A stretch of DNA of 64,000 nucleotides from the NCBI GenBank assembly GCA_015143295.1, contig CM026568.1:36774441-36838440 (forward strand), written 5' to 3'. Shown piece after piece: positions 36,182 to 48,100 of this stretch. Position 1 is the first letter of the stretch, and every line of letters begins with the position of its first letter. The translations under genes were made by a program, and so were the position numbers. Under the pieces are notes generated by a model. The model did no database searches and was not told where the DNA came from. It saw only the letters and a program-made list of their open reading frames with translations. This DNA is from Tetracentron sinense (taxonomy: Eukaryota; Streptophyta; Magnoliopsida; Trochodendrales; Trochodendraceae).

Positions 36182-39100
36182 ATGGCGCTTGAGCAGTTAA
36201 GCTTCGCACGGCCGCCCGTCGACGGGAGCGTTGACGCCGTTTCTATATCTAACGGCGTTGAAGGCCGGCAAGTGTCCGTTGACGGAGCTGATGACGGAAA
36301 CAGAGTACCGAGACTCCCTCGTTGGACGAGACAGGAGATACTCGTCCTCATACAAGGCAAGAAGGTTGCAGAGAACCGGGTTCGAAGGGGGCGAACAGCA
36401 GGTTCGGCTTTTGGTTCGAACCAGCTCGAACCCAAGTGGGCGTCGGTCTCTTCGTACTGTAAATTGCACGGCGTGAACCGGGGACCGGTTCAGTGCCGGA
36501 AACGGTGGAGCAATCTCGCCGGAGATTACAAGAAAATCAAAGAATGGGATTGTCAGAAAAGAGAAGAGACCGAATCGTTCTGGGTCATGAGGAACGATTT
36601 GAGGAGAGAGAGGAAATTGCCGGGTTTCTTTGATAGAGAGGTTTACGATATCCTGGACGGAGGGGCGGTAACGGCGCCGTCGCCCGCGACGATGAGGGAC
36701 ACAACGGATGTGAAGAACAGGGAAGGGGTGGTTGAGGTATCGGAGGAGGAGGAGGACGAGGCCGTGTTTGATAGCGGTAGGAGTGCTGCAGCAGAAGACG
36801 GATTGTTTTCGGCTTTTGAGCAATCGGGTCAGGAGGATGCGGGCGGGAGTCCGAACAAGGAGGCAGTGGCCAAGGAGAGTCTTAGGACGACACTCCCGGC
36901 TCCGTTGCCGATTTCGGGTAATTGGGCTTTCAATGTTTTGAAAAATTCTGTCTTGGATTTTTTATAAATTTTTTTTTTGAATTGGACTCGATTTTATTCT
37001 GGTTTGTGAAATTTTTATGGAGCCAAATCATCTACGGGAAAAATCCGGTTATCACCCCTAGAGGTCACCACGTGTCTCCTTTGACACCCCTTAGCCGTGG
37101 GTAAGGTTCAGAGCATCTCGACCCAATTTCTTAAATTTCTCTACTTTTACTCTACAGTATGGTAGAGAGTTTTCTTAAAATAGGGGGCTTTTTTTCTCCT
37201 TGCAACTCCAACTCCAACCCCAATCTTTACTTCTTGTACTTACTTTTTATTTTTTTTATTTTAACATTATTGCAATCCATTGAGAGTTCAATTGCACTCC
37301 AACCCCACTTTTTTATTTATTTTCTAAAAACTAATATTATATTACTAAATCCCAAGGGTTAGTGAATCTTAATCATAGTTAGTAGAAATTAAAAGAGACA
37401 CGTGTTGGCCTGTGGGTGCGATTGAACTCTCCCTTATTAGTTCAATCGCAATTGACTGTGGTTCCCAATCCTACTTCATATTCAAATGATTTGACAAGAC
37501 TTTAATTAAAAAATAATATAATAATAGTAGGGAGGGGGATTTGGCTCCCTAATAGTAAGGAGCCAAATCTTCAACCCTATAGTAGGGAGGGCATATAGGG
37601 AGTGCGTTGGAGTGCTTAAAATAGGGTATGGCTCTCTACTGTAGAGGAGAGAGCTCCTCTAGGGTGTGCGTTGGAGATGCTCTCACCCACCCATTCTTGG
37701 TTTTTTTTTTTAAATAGAGATATGTACCAATTAGTCACCCTAAATCAAAAATATCACCTAAAAGGACATGGTTGGAAAAGTTTTACCAAATAGGGTATGC
37801 ACTCCAATATTACCATTATTCGTGTTTGGTTTTATATGCGTAACTAAGGGGTTAATATGTCAAAAGCAAACCCTATTAGGTAATAAAAATAAAAGTATGC
37901 ATTTTTTGATAAATATGTTAAAAACATGCTCTTTTAGTAGGGGTGGGTGAATCTCACCCACCGTTAAGGGGTGTCAAAGGAGACACGGGGCGACCTCTAG
38001 GGGTGATAATTGGATTTGCCAAATCTGGTTATCACCGTAGAGGATTTGACTCCAATTGTTGTTGGTTTAGTTTCGTAACTGCAATTTAGTGATCAAAATT
38101 CTGCCTTTTGTTTTTGGGTTTGCTTTTGGATGCAGAGAGGCAGTACCAACCTCTTTGCAAAGGCTATCTTGATCAAGGTAATATTGATCTAGCTGATTAT
38201 CCTTGTTAATCGTTTAGTTTTTATGCTGTTCTACATTCTTTCCTGTTTGTCTCAATAACTAAAATCTCAAGTTATACCAGTTCTATCTGGGCTTCTTTGA
38301 GTCTAAGATGGGTCAGTACTGTGTTATATTACAATTGAGGATGAACAAAAGCATTGTCTGAATATCAGTGTGCATGGAAAAGTCAGCAGAAATACAATGG
38401 ATTTCTAATAATATACAACTATGTAAGAAACCCGTGTGAGGCACGGATTTATTAAAAGGAAAAAGTGAATAACATTATTGAGACATAGCAATAAATATTT
38501 AGCAATAATAAAGTAATATATATTTTTTTTAAATCGAGTTTAAGCCATCAAAATTCAAATAAAAATAAATAAATAAAGACGTCGCTCAAAAAAATTTCTT
38601 AAGGAAAAACTACACAAAGATTAGTAGACTATTGGCAGATCTTTTACCTAGTAGAACTGTTTGGTGGAGTAGCATTGTAGTTGGAAGATGCATGAATCGC
38701 CTAATAAACAATTTCACAATCCCATTTTTGCTAAGAAATTAATGGTCAAAAGCTCCATCATTTTAGCTTCTTTAGGCCATTACGATGGACAACCCAAAAA
38801 AATAAATATTGTAGGAAATGGATGTGACCTGAGGTTCATATTCCCAATTAATGGTCACCCCTTACAAATTTACTTATAAAGGTGCGATAACTGGTATTCA
38901 AGGTCAAATTCTATTTTCAACCACATGCCTTAGACCAACTTGACCATCTCAAAAGTATGGTGTTTCAAAACCATCTGATCAGTGAAGCTAACCCTAAATG
39001 TGGAGAAAGTTACCCCTAAGTTCTGTATAAGATGATAACGACCCCCAGGTAATGAATTGCTTCCATCATTTTGAGGGTGGTTAGTACATAGGTGACCATG

Positions 39101-42100
39101 GGTTAATACAGAAATGTCATCTCTCTCATGGTTATCCATCAATTTTGGCTAAAATGGAAGCCTGAGTTGAAATAGATAAATTGAAAACATACAATTGTGA
39201 AATTGGTGAGCGACCCAGAGTTGAAAGGAAAAAGTAGACGTGCAAGGAGGAACATGACAACTCTAATATATGACTTTACCGCTAGTTCCCCTAACAAAAC
39301 ACCCCTCCCCAAAAAAATGGAAAAAGTCCATACAAACAAACAAACAAACAAACAAACAAACAAAAAATCCAACCAGGAAAGAAGAAATAAAAATAACAGA
39401 TTGTTGTATGTCATGGTATTCTATTAGCCGGAGATTCATCACAATGGTTTTGTGATGCAAGAGAGATTGTTTACCTATTCGCTGCACTCTTGGGTGGTTC
39501 CAATATATATATATATATATATATTTCTACCTATAATGGGTACCGAATACCGGTACTCGTTAGTAACTGAACTCTCAGTAAATTCTGATAGCCGGAAATA
39601 TGCCTTTTAACAAACTCTTTTGCACCCACCTACATAAAGAAAACACAATTATCAACATCATTTGTTGTTCCTTATCCCAAAATTACTTTTGTAGGCAAAG
39701 AACAATCTACAAAAATAGAATATAGTGTGTGTGGCAGAAAAATGTCTAAGAGAAAATTATCAACATCATTTGTGGGTCCTTCTTCTTCATATATCTTCTA
39801 AGAATGTTCCGAATTAAATTTTACAGGCATTCTCCACATCCCCATATATAACATATCCAGATGACAGAATTCCATGAAACTACATTTCTTAGACATTTTA
39901 TCAAACAGCTTCTTTGATTTTTCAATATTCCTAATAATTCCACACCCATTAATCATGGTGGTCCAAGAAACAACTTCTCGGCAAGTCATCCGTTCAAACA
40001 GTGATTTGGCGAGCTTCATTCCTCCACATTTTACATACCCGTCAATCATAGAATTGCAAGAGACTACATCCATTTCAGATCACTTATCAAACAACTTCTT
40101 TGCAGAGCCTAAATTTTTTCCAAAAGCATATAGATAAATCAAAGAGCTCTGAATATAAGAATCAGACTCTAGGCCATTTTAACGACATGTATACGAATTA
40201 AAATTCCATATTGGATCATTGGAGAGACCGAGAGAACCGACGTTCACACGTCCTTCCATGAACCGATACACCTCCATGAGATGGACGTCCACACGTTCTC
40301 TCCTTCCTAAAATAAATCTGAAACTGCTTTAGATTATGAGAAATCCCAAAAATTTAAAGAACATAGTCACTCAAAAAATTATACCAATAGCTCAAAATAA
40401 CAGATCTGAAGAACAAAGCAACTCAAAAAAAAAAGGAAAATCTTAAAAATGAACGAAGTGAAATTTAAATTTAAAAAAAAGAGGTAAGCCAACACAAAAA
40501 TATGATGAAATACGTAAAACAAAGGAAGAGGGTTAGCGTTTGGTTGTTACCGTTTGTTTCTTGGCGAGTACGAAGCAGAGGTATATAAAATGAGGCTACC
40601 TTCTCTCTGAAGATCAATAGCTATCTCTGGTTTTTTCTTCAGATATCCGCTCCGAAAAACCCAAATGGCGTCCTTTCCATCTTATTTTATAGAGGCCAAG
40701 CGGTTAGAGGTTGCAACTTGCAACCTTTCATATATGCCTTTTCTAGGCATCGTGGTTTGAGAAGGTGCATGCATCCAACAACGGACACGTCTCTCCACCC
40801 CCGACTTCTTATCCTAGCCTCTTCAAATCGATCTCAAGCGTCACAATGCTTCAAAGAGATGTTACGTATCATAACAATCTTCTCCTCTTCCTAAAATCCC
40901 TCCCAACCTAGCCCGTAAAGGTAGGGGGACGTGGTTTGAACTGTTGTGTCCTTACAAATCGAGAGAGATCGTGTCTTCAAAAGTCCTGGCAAAACTCATC
41001 TATTCATGGAAGCTGTAGACGCAACTGTTGGGATGGTGTCGTTTGATAACATATGTAAAGAACTTTAATATGGATAATCCGGAGGATATAAAAGAAGAGG
41101 TAAGGAAGTTTGATTCAATGACAATACTCCTGAGTGGAAGAGGCAAATCGATTCGGGGAACATACGATCTGGACAGGCGCGAGGTGGAGAGATGCGTTCC
41201 TTTGAAACTCGGTGGAAGATGTGCTATACAGGTATGACTTCCTTATCCGTAGCGAATGAGCGTGTTACTTAATTCCCTAAAAACCCTCCCGGCATGCCAT
41301 GTGAACCACCCAAGGTTCTGTTTTAATTAGTAGTAATTAGTGGGCCGCACGTGTTGGTGGGTATTTAAGAGGGGGGTATGAACTAATGAGGTCCAACCTT
41401 GGATTTTACAATCCATTTCCCAGGTACGCCTATCACTGCTCTTTAGTTTTTTTGTATTAGTAAAAAAAGTCAATCAACGCCACCTAACACTCATTCTCTC
41501 ATTATAATAGTAGATATATTTGATTTTTTTTTTGTCATAATAAAAAAAGTCAATCAACTCCATAGAGATAACTTGCAAAAGTGTTGGGGACACCTCGAGT
41601 TCCAAAAAAAATAAACTTGCAAAAGTGTTACAACTGTCAATGGGTGAATTGGGCTGAGTATTTTAAATCCTGGCTTAGGCTTAGATTGAAAATTTTCAGC
41701 CCAACTTGATGTAGGGTTGGGCTTGGGTTGAGGCCCCAATTTAACATGAGCCTCACACACACACACTATTGTTGCTCGAACTTTTTCTTCTCTTGCTCAA
41801 AGGTGTTTGAGATTCTTGCTCGATTATTCATGAGTTCCTTTTTTTTGTGTTTTTTAATCTAAAGTTCTTAATGAAGCATGCACATGTTTTCAAATTAATC
41901 AGTATCTGGTTAGACGAGGATTTTGACTTTTCATATAATTGTATAATTGAGCTAATTGTTGTTTCATTTGTGGTGGTTCTCCCTTTCCTCTATTATGGGA
42001 TTTTAATTTTAGCTGCAGTGCATCTTGTGCTTGTCAATGAACTAGAGAAACCAGAAGGTATTCGAAAAACTTGTTTTCTTCCCCCCTTTCCTTCTTCCTT

Positions 42101-45100
42101 TTTTATTCCATCTATACACGGAAGTATATGCTATACATGACATCTAACTGATCCCTAATATTCAGCATCTATACATGGTAAGATAATCTGTACAACTAAT
42201 ATTAACAGAGTCCTAAATTATATAAGTTCCTAAAGTTGTATACGGTAACATCCCCCCTCAAATTGATGCTGGTAAGTCAACCAGCAACAATTTGCCAACA
42301 AGAAATTGATGCCATTGTTGAGTCATAGCTTTGGTGAAGACATCAGCCACTTGGAGATCAGAAGAGATGTGAGGAAGAGATATCACCCGACTTTCCAAAG
42401 TGTCGCGAATAGAATGACAATCAACCTCAATGTGCTTGGTGCGTTCATGGAAAACGGAATTGGTGGCAATCTGAATAGCACTAGTATTATCAGCATGAAG
42501 AGGGGTAGAAGTAGTCTGAGGAAACCCAAGCTCCTCAAGAAGACTGCGTAGCCAGACAATTTCAGAACAAGCAATAGACATGGCACGATACTCGGCCTCA
42601 GTAGAGGATTTAGAAACGCGATCTTGTTTCTTACATCTCCAAGAAATTAAGGCATCACCTAAAAAACATACACCAACCCGTAGATAGATCGACGTGTATC
42701 TGGACACCCAGCCCAATCAGCATCACTATAGGCAACAAGTTGAAGAGAGGAGCCGGTAGGAAAGAACAACCCACGAGTAGGTGAACCTCGAAGATAGCGG
42801 ATGATGCGTCGAACTGCAGCAAGATGGAGATGCCGAGGAGAAGACATAAACTGACTGACCTGATGAACAACATAGGAGATATCAGGTTGAGTAGTGGTCA
42901 AGTAGATAAGACTCCCAACCAGGCGCCGATAAAGAGTAGGATCATCCAGAATGTCCCCTTCATCTTTCCTGTATTTGACATTTACCTCCATAGGAGTATC
43001 AACAGAAGAAGTGTCCTCCAAACCAGCCAAAGTGATAAGATCTTGAATATACTTATGTTTATTCACGAAAATACCATTGGCCTGATGGTGAACTTCCAAT
43101 CCTAAGAAGTATGTGAGCTGGCCAAGATCTTTCATATGGAAAGTTGCATGTAACAGCTGCTGAAGCTTAGTAATCAAACCACAGTCAGTGCCAGTAATGA
43201 TAATATCATCCACATACACCAAGAGAAGGACTATACCCGACGCTGACGTGTGGAAGAAGAGAGAAGAATCATACTGACTTTGTGTAAAACTGAAGGAAAG
43301 AAGTGTATTGCGAAACTTCTCAAACCAAGCCCAGGGCGCCTGCTTGAGCCCATATAGAGAACGCCTTAGTTTACAGACATCATGAGAAGAAGAAGTAGGC
43401 ATACCAGAGGGAAGCTTCATGTAAATCTCTTCCTGGAGATCACCATGAAGAAAGGCATTCTTCACATCCATCTGATGCAGTTGCCATGACTGTGAAGCGG
43501 CAATAGCTAAGATGGTGCGAACTTTGGTCATTTTGGCAACAGGAGCAAATGTCTCCTCATAATCAACTCCATATTCCTGCTTGTTACCTAGAGCTACAAG
43601 GCGAGATTGTACCGGTCCAAAGAGCCATCAGAACGAAGTTTTACAGAGAAAACCCATTTACTCCCAATAGGTTTGACTGTAGGAGGACAAGAAACAATAT
43701 CCCAAGTGTGATTCTCCTCAAGTGCTTGAAGTTCTGCTTGCATTGCATTTTGCCAACACTCATGTTCCATGGCCTGTTTGTAGCAAGAGGGAATAGAAAT
43801 AGTGGATAAAGTAGCGACAAGAGAGACAGGAGAGAAGTACGAGTAGACCGACGAAGAGTGGTGGAAGCAGGAGCAGGATCAGGCGCCGGGTCAAGATCGG
43901 AAGGGGGCACAATTGAAGTGGAACCAGACTCATGTCGACTACATCTTTCATACACAAAACCAGGTTGGAACCTTTCCACAATTGTTGGGGAATCAGAAAA
44001 ACTAGGCAGGAGAGATAAAGATGCAGATGGCAGCTCAACATGAGATGGAAAGAAATATTGATTTTCAAAGAAAATCACATTCCTAGAAACCCGTATACGA
44101 CGAGCATGGGGATCATAACAAACATAACCCTTTTGAGGGATAGCATAACCAAGAAAAACACACTTAACAGACTGAGCAGTAAGTTTATGTCGTTCATGAG
44201 CAGGGAGATGCACAAAACAAACACAACCAAATGTACGAAGATCAGAATATAAAGGAGAATGACCAAACAACTTAAAGAAAGGAGAAACATGATTTAACGT
44301 AGGAGAGGGTAAGCGATTGATCAAATGAACTGAAGTAGAAAGTGCTTCACACCAAAAACGAGGAGGAACGAATGATTCAAGTAAAAGAGTTCGTACCACA
44401 TCAAGAAGGTGACGATTTTTCCACTCAGCAACACCGTTTTGCTGTGGTGTCGAAGGACAAGAACGCTGAGAGATGATCCCTTTGCTTTGAAGAAAGTCCT
44501 GAAACTCATGAGACATGTATTCACCGCCAGAATCAGAGCGCAAGACCTTGATGCTAGTAGAGAATTGAGTCTCAAGAAGTGCAAGAAAGCGCTTAAAGAT
44601 TGAAAAAACTTCGGCCTTAGCCTGGAGGAAGTAAACCCAAGTAAAGCGACTGAAGTCGTCAATGAAAGTAACAAAGTACTTGTAATGCGCATTAGAAACA
44701 ACAGCTGCAATCCCCCAAACATCACTATGAATAATATCGAAACATTGTGAGGCACGAGATGCATGATGAGGAAAAGGTAGAACTTTACTTTTGCCAAGTT
44801 TGCATGATGTACAATCAAAAGAAAGATCAAGAGAAGAACATGCTTTATTTCCCAATAATCCAGAATTAAACAAAGTACGAAGTACATTAGAGTTTGGGTG
44901 GCCTAGAAGTCTATGCCACATCTTATTTCCAGAACCAACAACATTACATGCAAAGGAAAGTAAAGGAAAACTAGGAATAATAGTGGAAGGAGAAACGTGA
45001 AGAGGAAAGAGTCGTCCCACTTTAGGCCCCTTCGCGATCATCTTCCCTGACACTTGATCCTGCACAACACAACCAGAATGAGAGAAATGGACATTACAAT

Positions 45101-48100
45101 TATTATCAACCAATTGACCAATAGAAATAAGATTGGTGGAGAGGTCAGGAGACACAAAAACATCAGTTAAGGAAGAGGAAAGATCACTAATAGCACAAAT
45201 AGGCAGAGAACTGCCATCAGCTGTGTTAATTTTCAGATTTCCATCATAATTTCTGACATTGGAAAGAGGAGTAACAGTATTGGTCATATGGTTAGAGGCT
45301 CCGGAGTCAAAATACCATGGCTTAGAGGAAACTTTATGATTACCTGATAGCCTAAAAGCAGAAAAAGCAGAAATGATCATCTGTTGTACCATTTCAGGAG
45401 TGAGTGTGTTTGGGTTTGCTAAGACTGTAGGAGCAGGAATAGGAACAACCGACGAGGTAGTAGGCAATGCAGCAGAACTAGAGGCACCAACGGAGGCATG
45501 ATAAGCAGTACCCTGCTTCCTTTCAGGTCGAATGGGACAAGTAGAGATGATATGACCCTGTTTCTTGCAGTAGTTACAAAACTTCTTGGGGCAATCCCGA
45601 GCAATATGACCAAAAGCTTTACAACTAAAGCACTGGACAGCACGCATGTCTCTACCCTTATTTCGCCCCTGTGCTGCATAAGCCACAGAAATAGGTGCAC
45701 TAGCAGGAGCCTGATATGCCATGGAAGCGTGAGTGAGGAGACGCTGCTCCTCACGAAGAAGTTCACTCAAACAAGCATCCAGAGATGGAACAGGAGCACG
45801 ATTCATCAGATTAGGACGTACAATGTCAAAATCGGGTCGTAGCTTCATCAAGAATTGATCTCTCTTGCTGGTTGCATGCACTGTTTGGACAGCAGCAAGA
45901 GCTTCAGCAGGAACACTAGCATAAACAATATCAGAATAGTCAACCCAAAGGTTTTGAAAACCAGAATAATATTCCTCAATGGAAAGACTTCCTTGTGTGA
46001 AATTAGCCATCTCATATTCCAATTGAAATCGCCTAGCGGAGTGATCTTGATTGTAAACCGTGTTGAGATAATTCCACATGTCAGTAGCAGTTTTATAAGG
46101 CCGCAGATTGAGAACAAGGTGAGGCTCAATGGAGCCAAGGATCCAGGTCATGACCCTAGCATCTTGGATCTCTCACTTGGACAAAGCCTCGACATCGCGA
46201 GGTGTGGGAACACTCCCATCAAGATGACCCCACAATTCTTTCCCTTTGACAAATAATTGAAATTGAAACGGCCAAGCAGAATAATTTTTGCCAGTAAACC
46301 GAATATGAAACGATTCTAACTTATCAGATGACATGATGCAACCCAGAGAAGAAATATATATATTGCCGAGAACACCGTACCCAACCAGAAAAGACAAACA
46401 AAGTTGTCGAAAAAGTGACCCACATAAGAAACATGGAATTTTTTATTTTTTTTACCAAAACACGTAGAAGCCAGACGTAAAACAGAGGCACCGAGACAGA
46501 AGAATCCAGAAACCGTGACAGAGGCCAAAAAAACTCTCCTTAGCAACACGACAGAGTACGCCGAAGTGCAAAACACGACCAGAAATTCCAAAAACAGCGA
46601 CAGAAGGCACAACACACCAATGGAAGTACCGAAATCCACAAACTCAAACCCCGAGAGGAAAAAAATGGAGAAAGGCAACAACTTAGAAACCAGCTCTTAA
46701 TACCATGTCAATGAACTAGAGAAACCAGAAGGTATTTGAAAAACTTGTTTTCTTCCCCCCTTTCCTTCTTCCTTTTTATTCCATCTATACATGGAAGTAT
46801 ATGCTATACATGGCATTTAACTGATCCCTAATATTCAGCATCTATACATGGTAAGATAATCTGTACAGCTAATATTAATAGAGTCCTAAATTATATAAGT
46901 TCCTAAAGTTGTATACGGTAACAGTGCTGTCAATATTGATCTGAACCGTTGGATCATAGATTTGGCTGTTTGACACAACAAAGATCTCATTTCCTGTGCT
47001 GGAGAACCATTGTAAGATTGATCTCATTTTTTTAGTAGAGCAAGTCCACATTCCATTTAGTGAAATATGTTCTTTATGGGTCTATCAGCAGCTAAGACAC
47101 GTAAATATTGGCCTCAAGTTTAGGATTTTTATTTTGGGTAGTCGATATCATTTACCTACGTCAGTAGAGTCAGCCGGTCAGAAGTTAGCATGGGCAGTGG
47201 AGCTCTTGCTACTCGTACCCGGAGGGATTGGATCCCTGCCTCAAGGTTAGGATTAGGACTCAGAATAGAGCAGATTCCAAAGTTTGCAAAGGACAACTTA
47301 GTTAAGATGCTCATATGACAGAGTTCAAAATTTGAACCATAATCTAGAACTCGACAATTCGACTTGAATCTCGGCCTAGTGTACTTGACTCAGTCAAAGA
47401 CTAGAGAAGAATTTTGTCTTGCAAAGAAGTCTAGCTTGACTAAGCATAATACTTGAATACATCTCTGGAAATCTAGCACATGGAAGGCATGGTTGAAAAC
47501 CTGAAAAACTTGGTGAGGATATGATCAAATTTCTCTGGACAATTGAAGAACTTGAAAACTCTGATTGGAAGCCAGGATAAGTTTCAACTTGCGAATCATA
47601 TTTGAAAGAGACCAAATCCTCTGCAGTGATAACCGGAGTTGGCAAATCTGGTTATCACCCCTTGAGGTTGCCACGTGTCCCTTTTGACACCTCTTAACTG
47701 TGATTAAGATTCACCCACTATTAGGGTTCACCCACCTATCCTTGGTTTTTTTTTTTAAATATTAGTTCTTTTTAAAAATATTTTAATAGTAAAAAACCTA
47801 TAAAACAGTTTTTTAATTTTAAAAAAATAATTAATATTTTTTTCTAAAAACCAAGGATGGGTGAGTGAAACCTAGGAGTGTGTGAATCTTAACCACAGGT
47901 AAGGAGTGTCAAAAGGGACATGTGGCGACCTCAAGGGGTGATAACCGGATTTGCCAACTCCGGTTATCACCGTAGAGGATTTGGTTTCTATTTGAAACTC
48001 TATATATGACTACATCTTTAAAATTGAACCTTAGCTATTGTCTTTCAACATGTTTTTTCAAGACTTTAGTGGGTATCTTTTCATGTGTCTCTTGTTATCC

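Larger units (their letters stand above)
42032..46923 (-). mobile_element. Full-length Ty1/copia retrotransposon in intron 2
   Basis: The element is 4,892 bp, antisense to the host gene, with LTRs at 42032-42250 (219 bp) and 46706-46923 (218 bp) and a perfect 5-bp target duplication GTGCT (42027-42031 and 46924-46928). The LTRs differ by six substitutions, all transitions, and one base in a T-run (about 3%). The primer site beside the right LTR (TGGTATTAAGAGC on the minus strand) is a variant of the tRNA-Met site. A purine tract precedes the left LTR. Confidence 0.95.

Noticed and set aside
41028-41237. 69-codon plus-strand frame in intron 2 (NPEDIKEEVRKFD...)
   Set aside because: The reported start is TTG; the first ATG gives about 56 codons. 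It has a protein-like composition but no family I can name and no supporting exon nearby.
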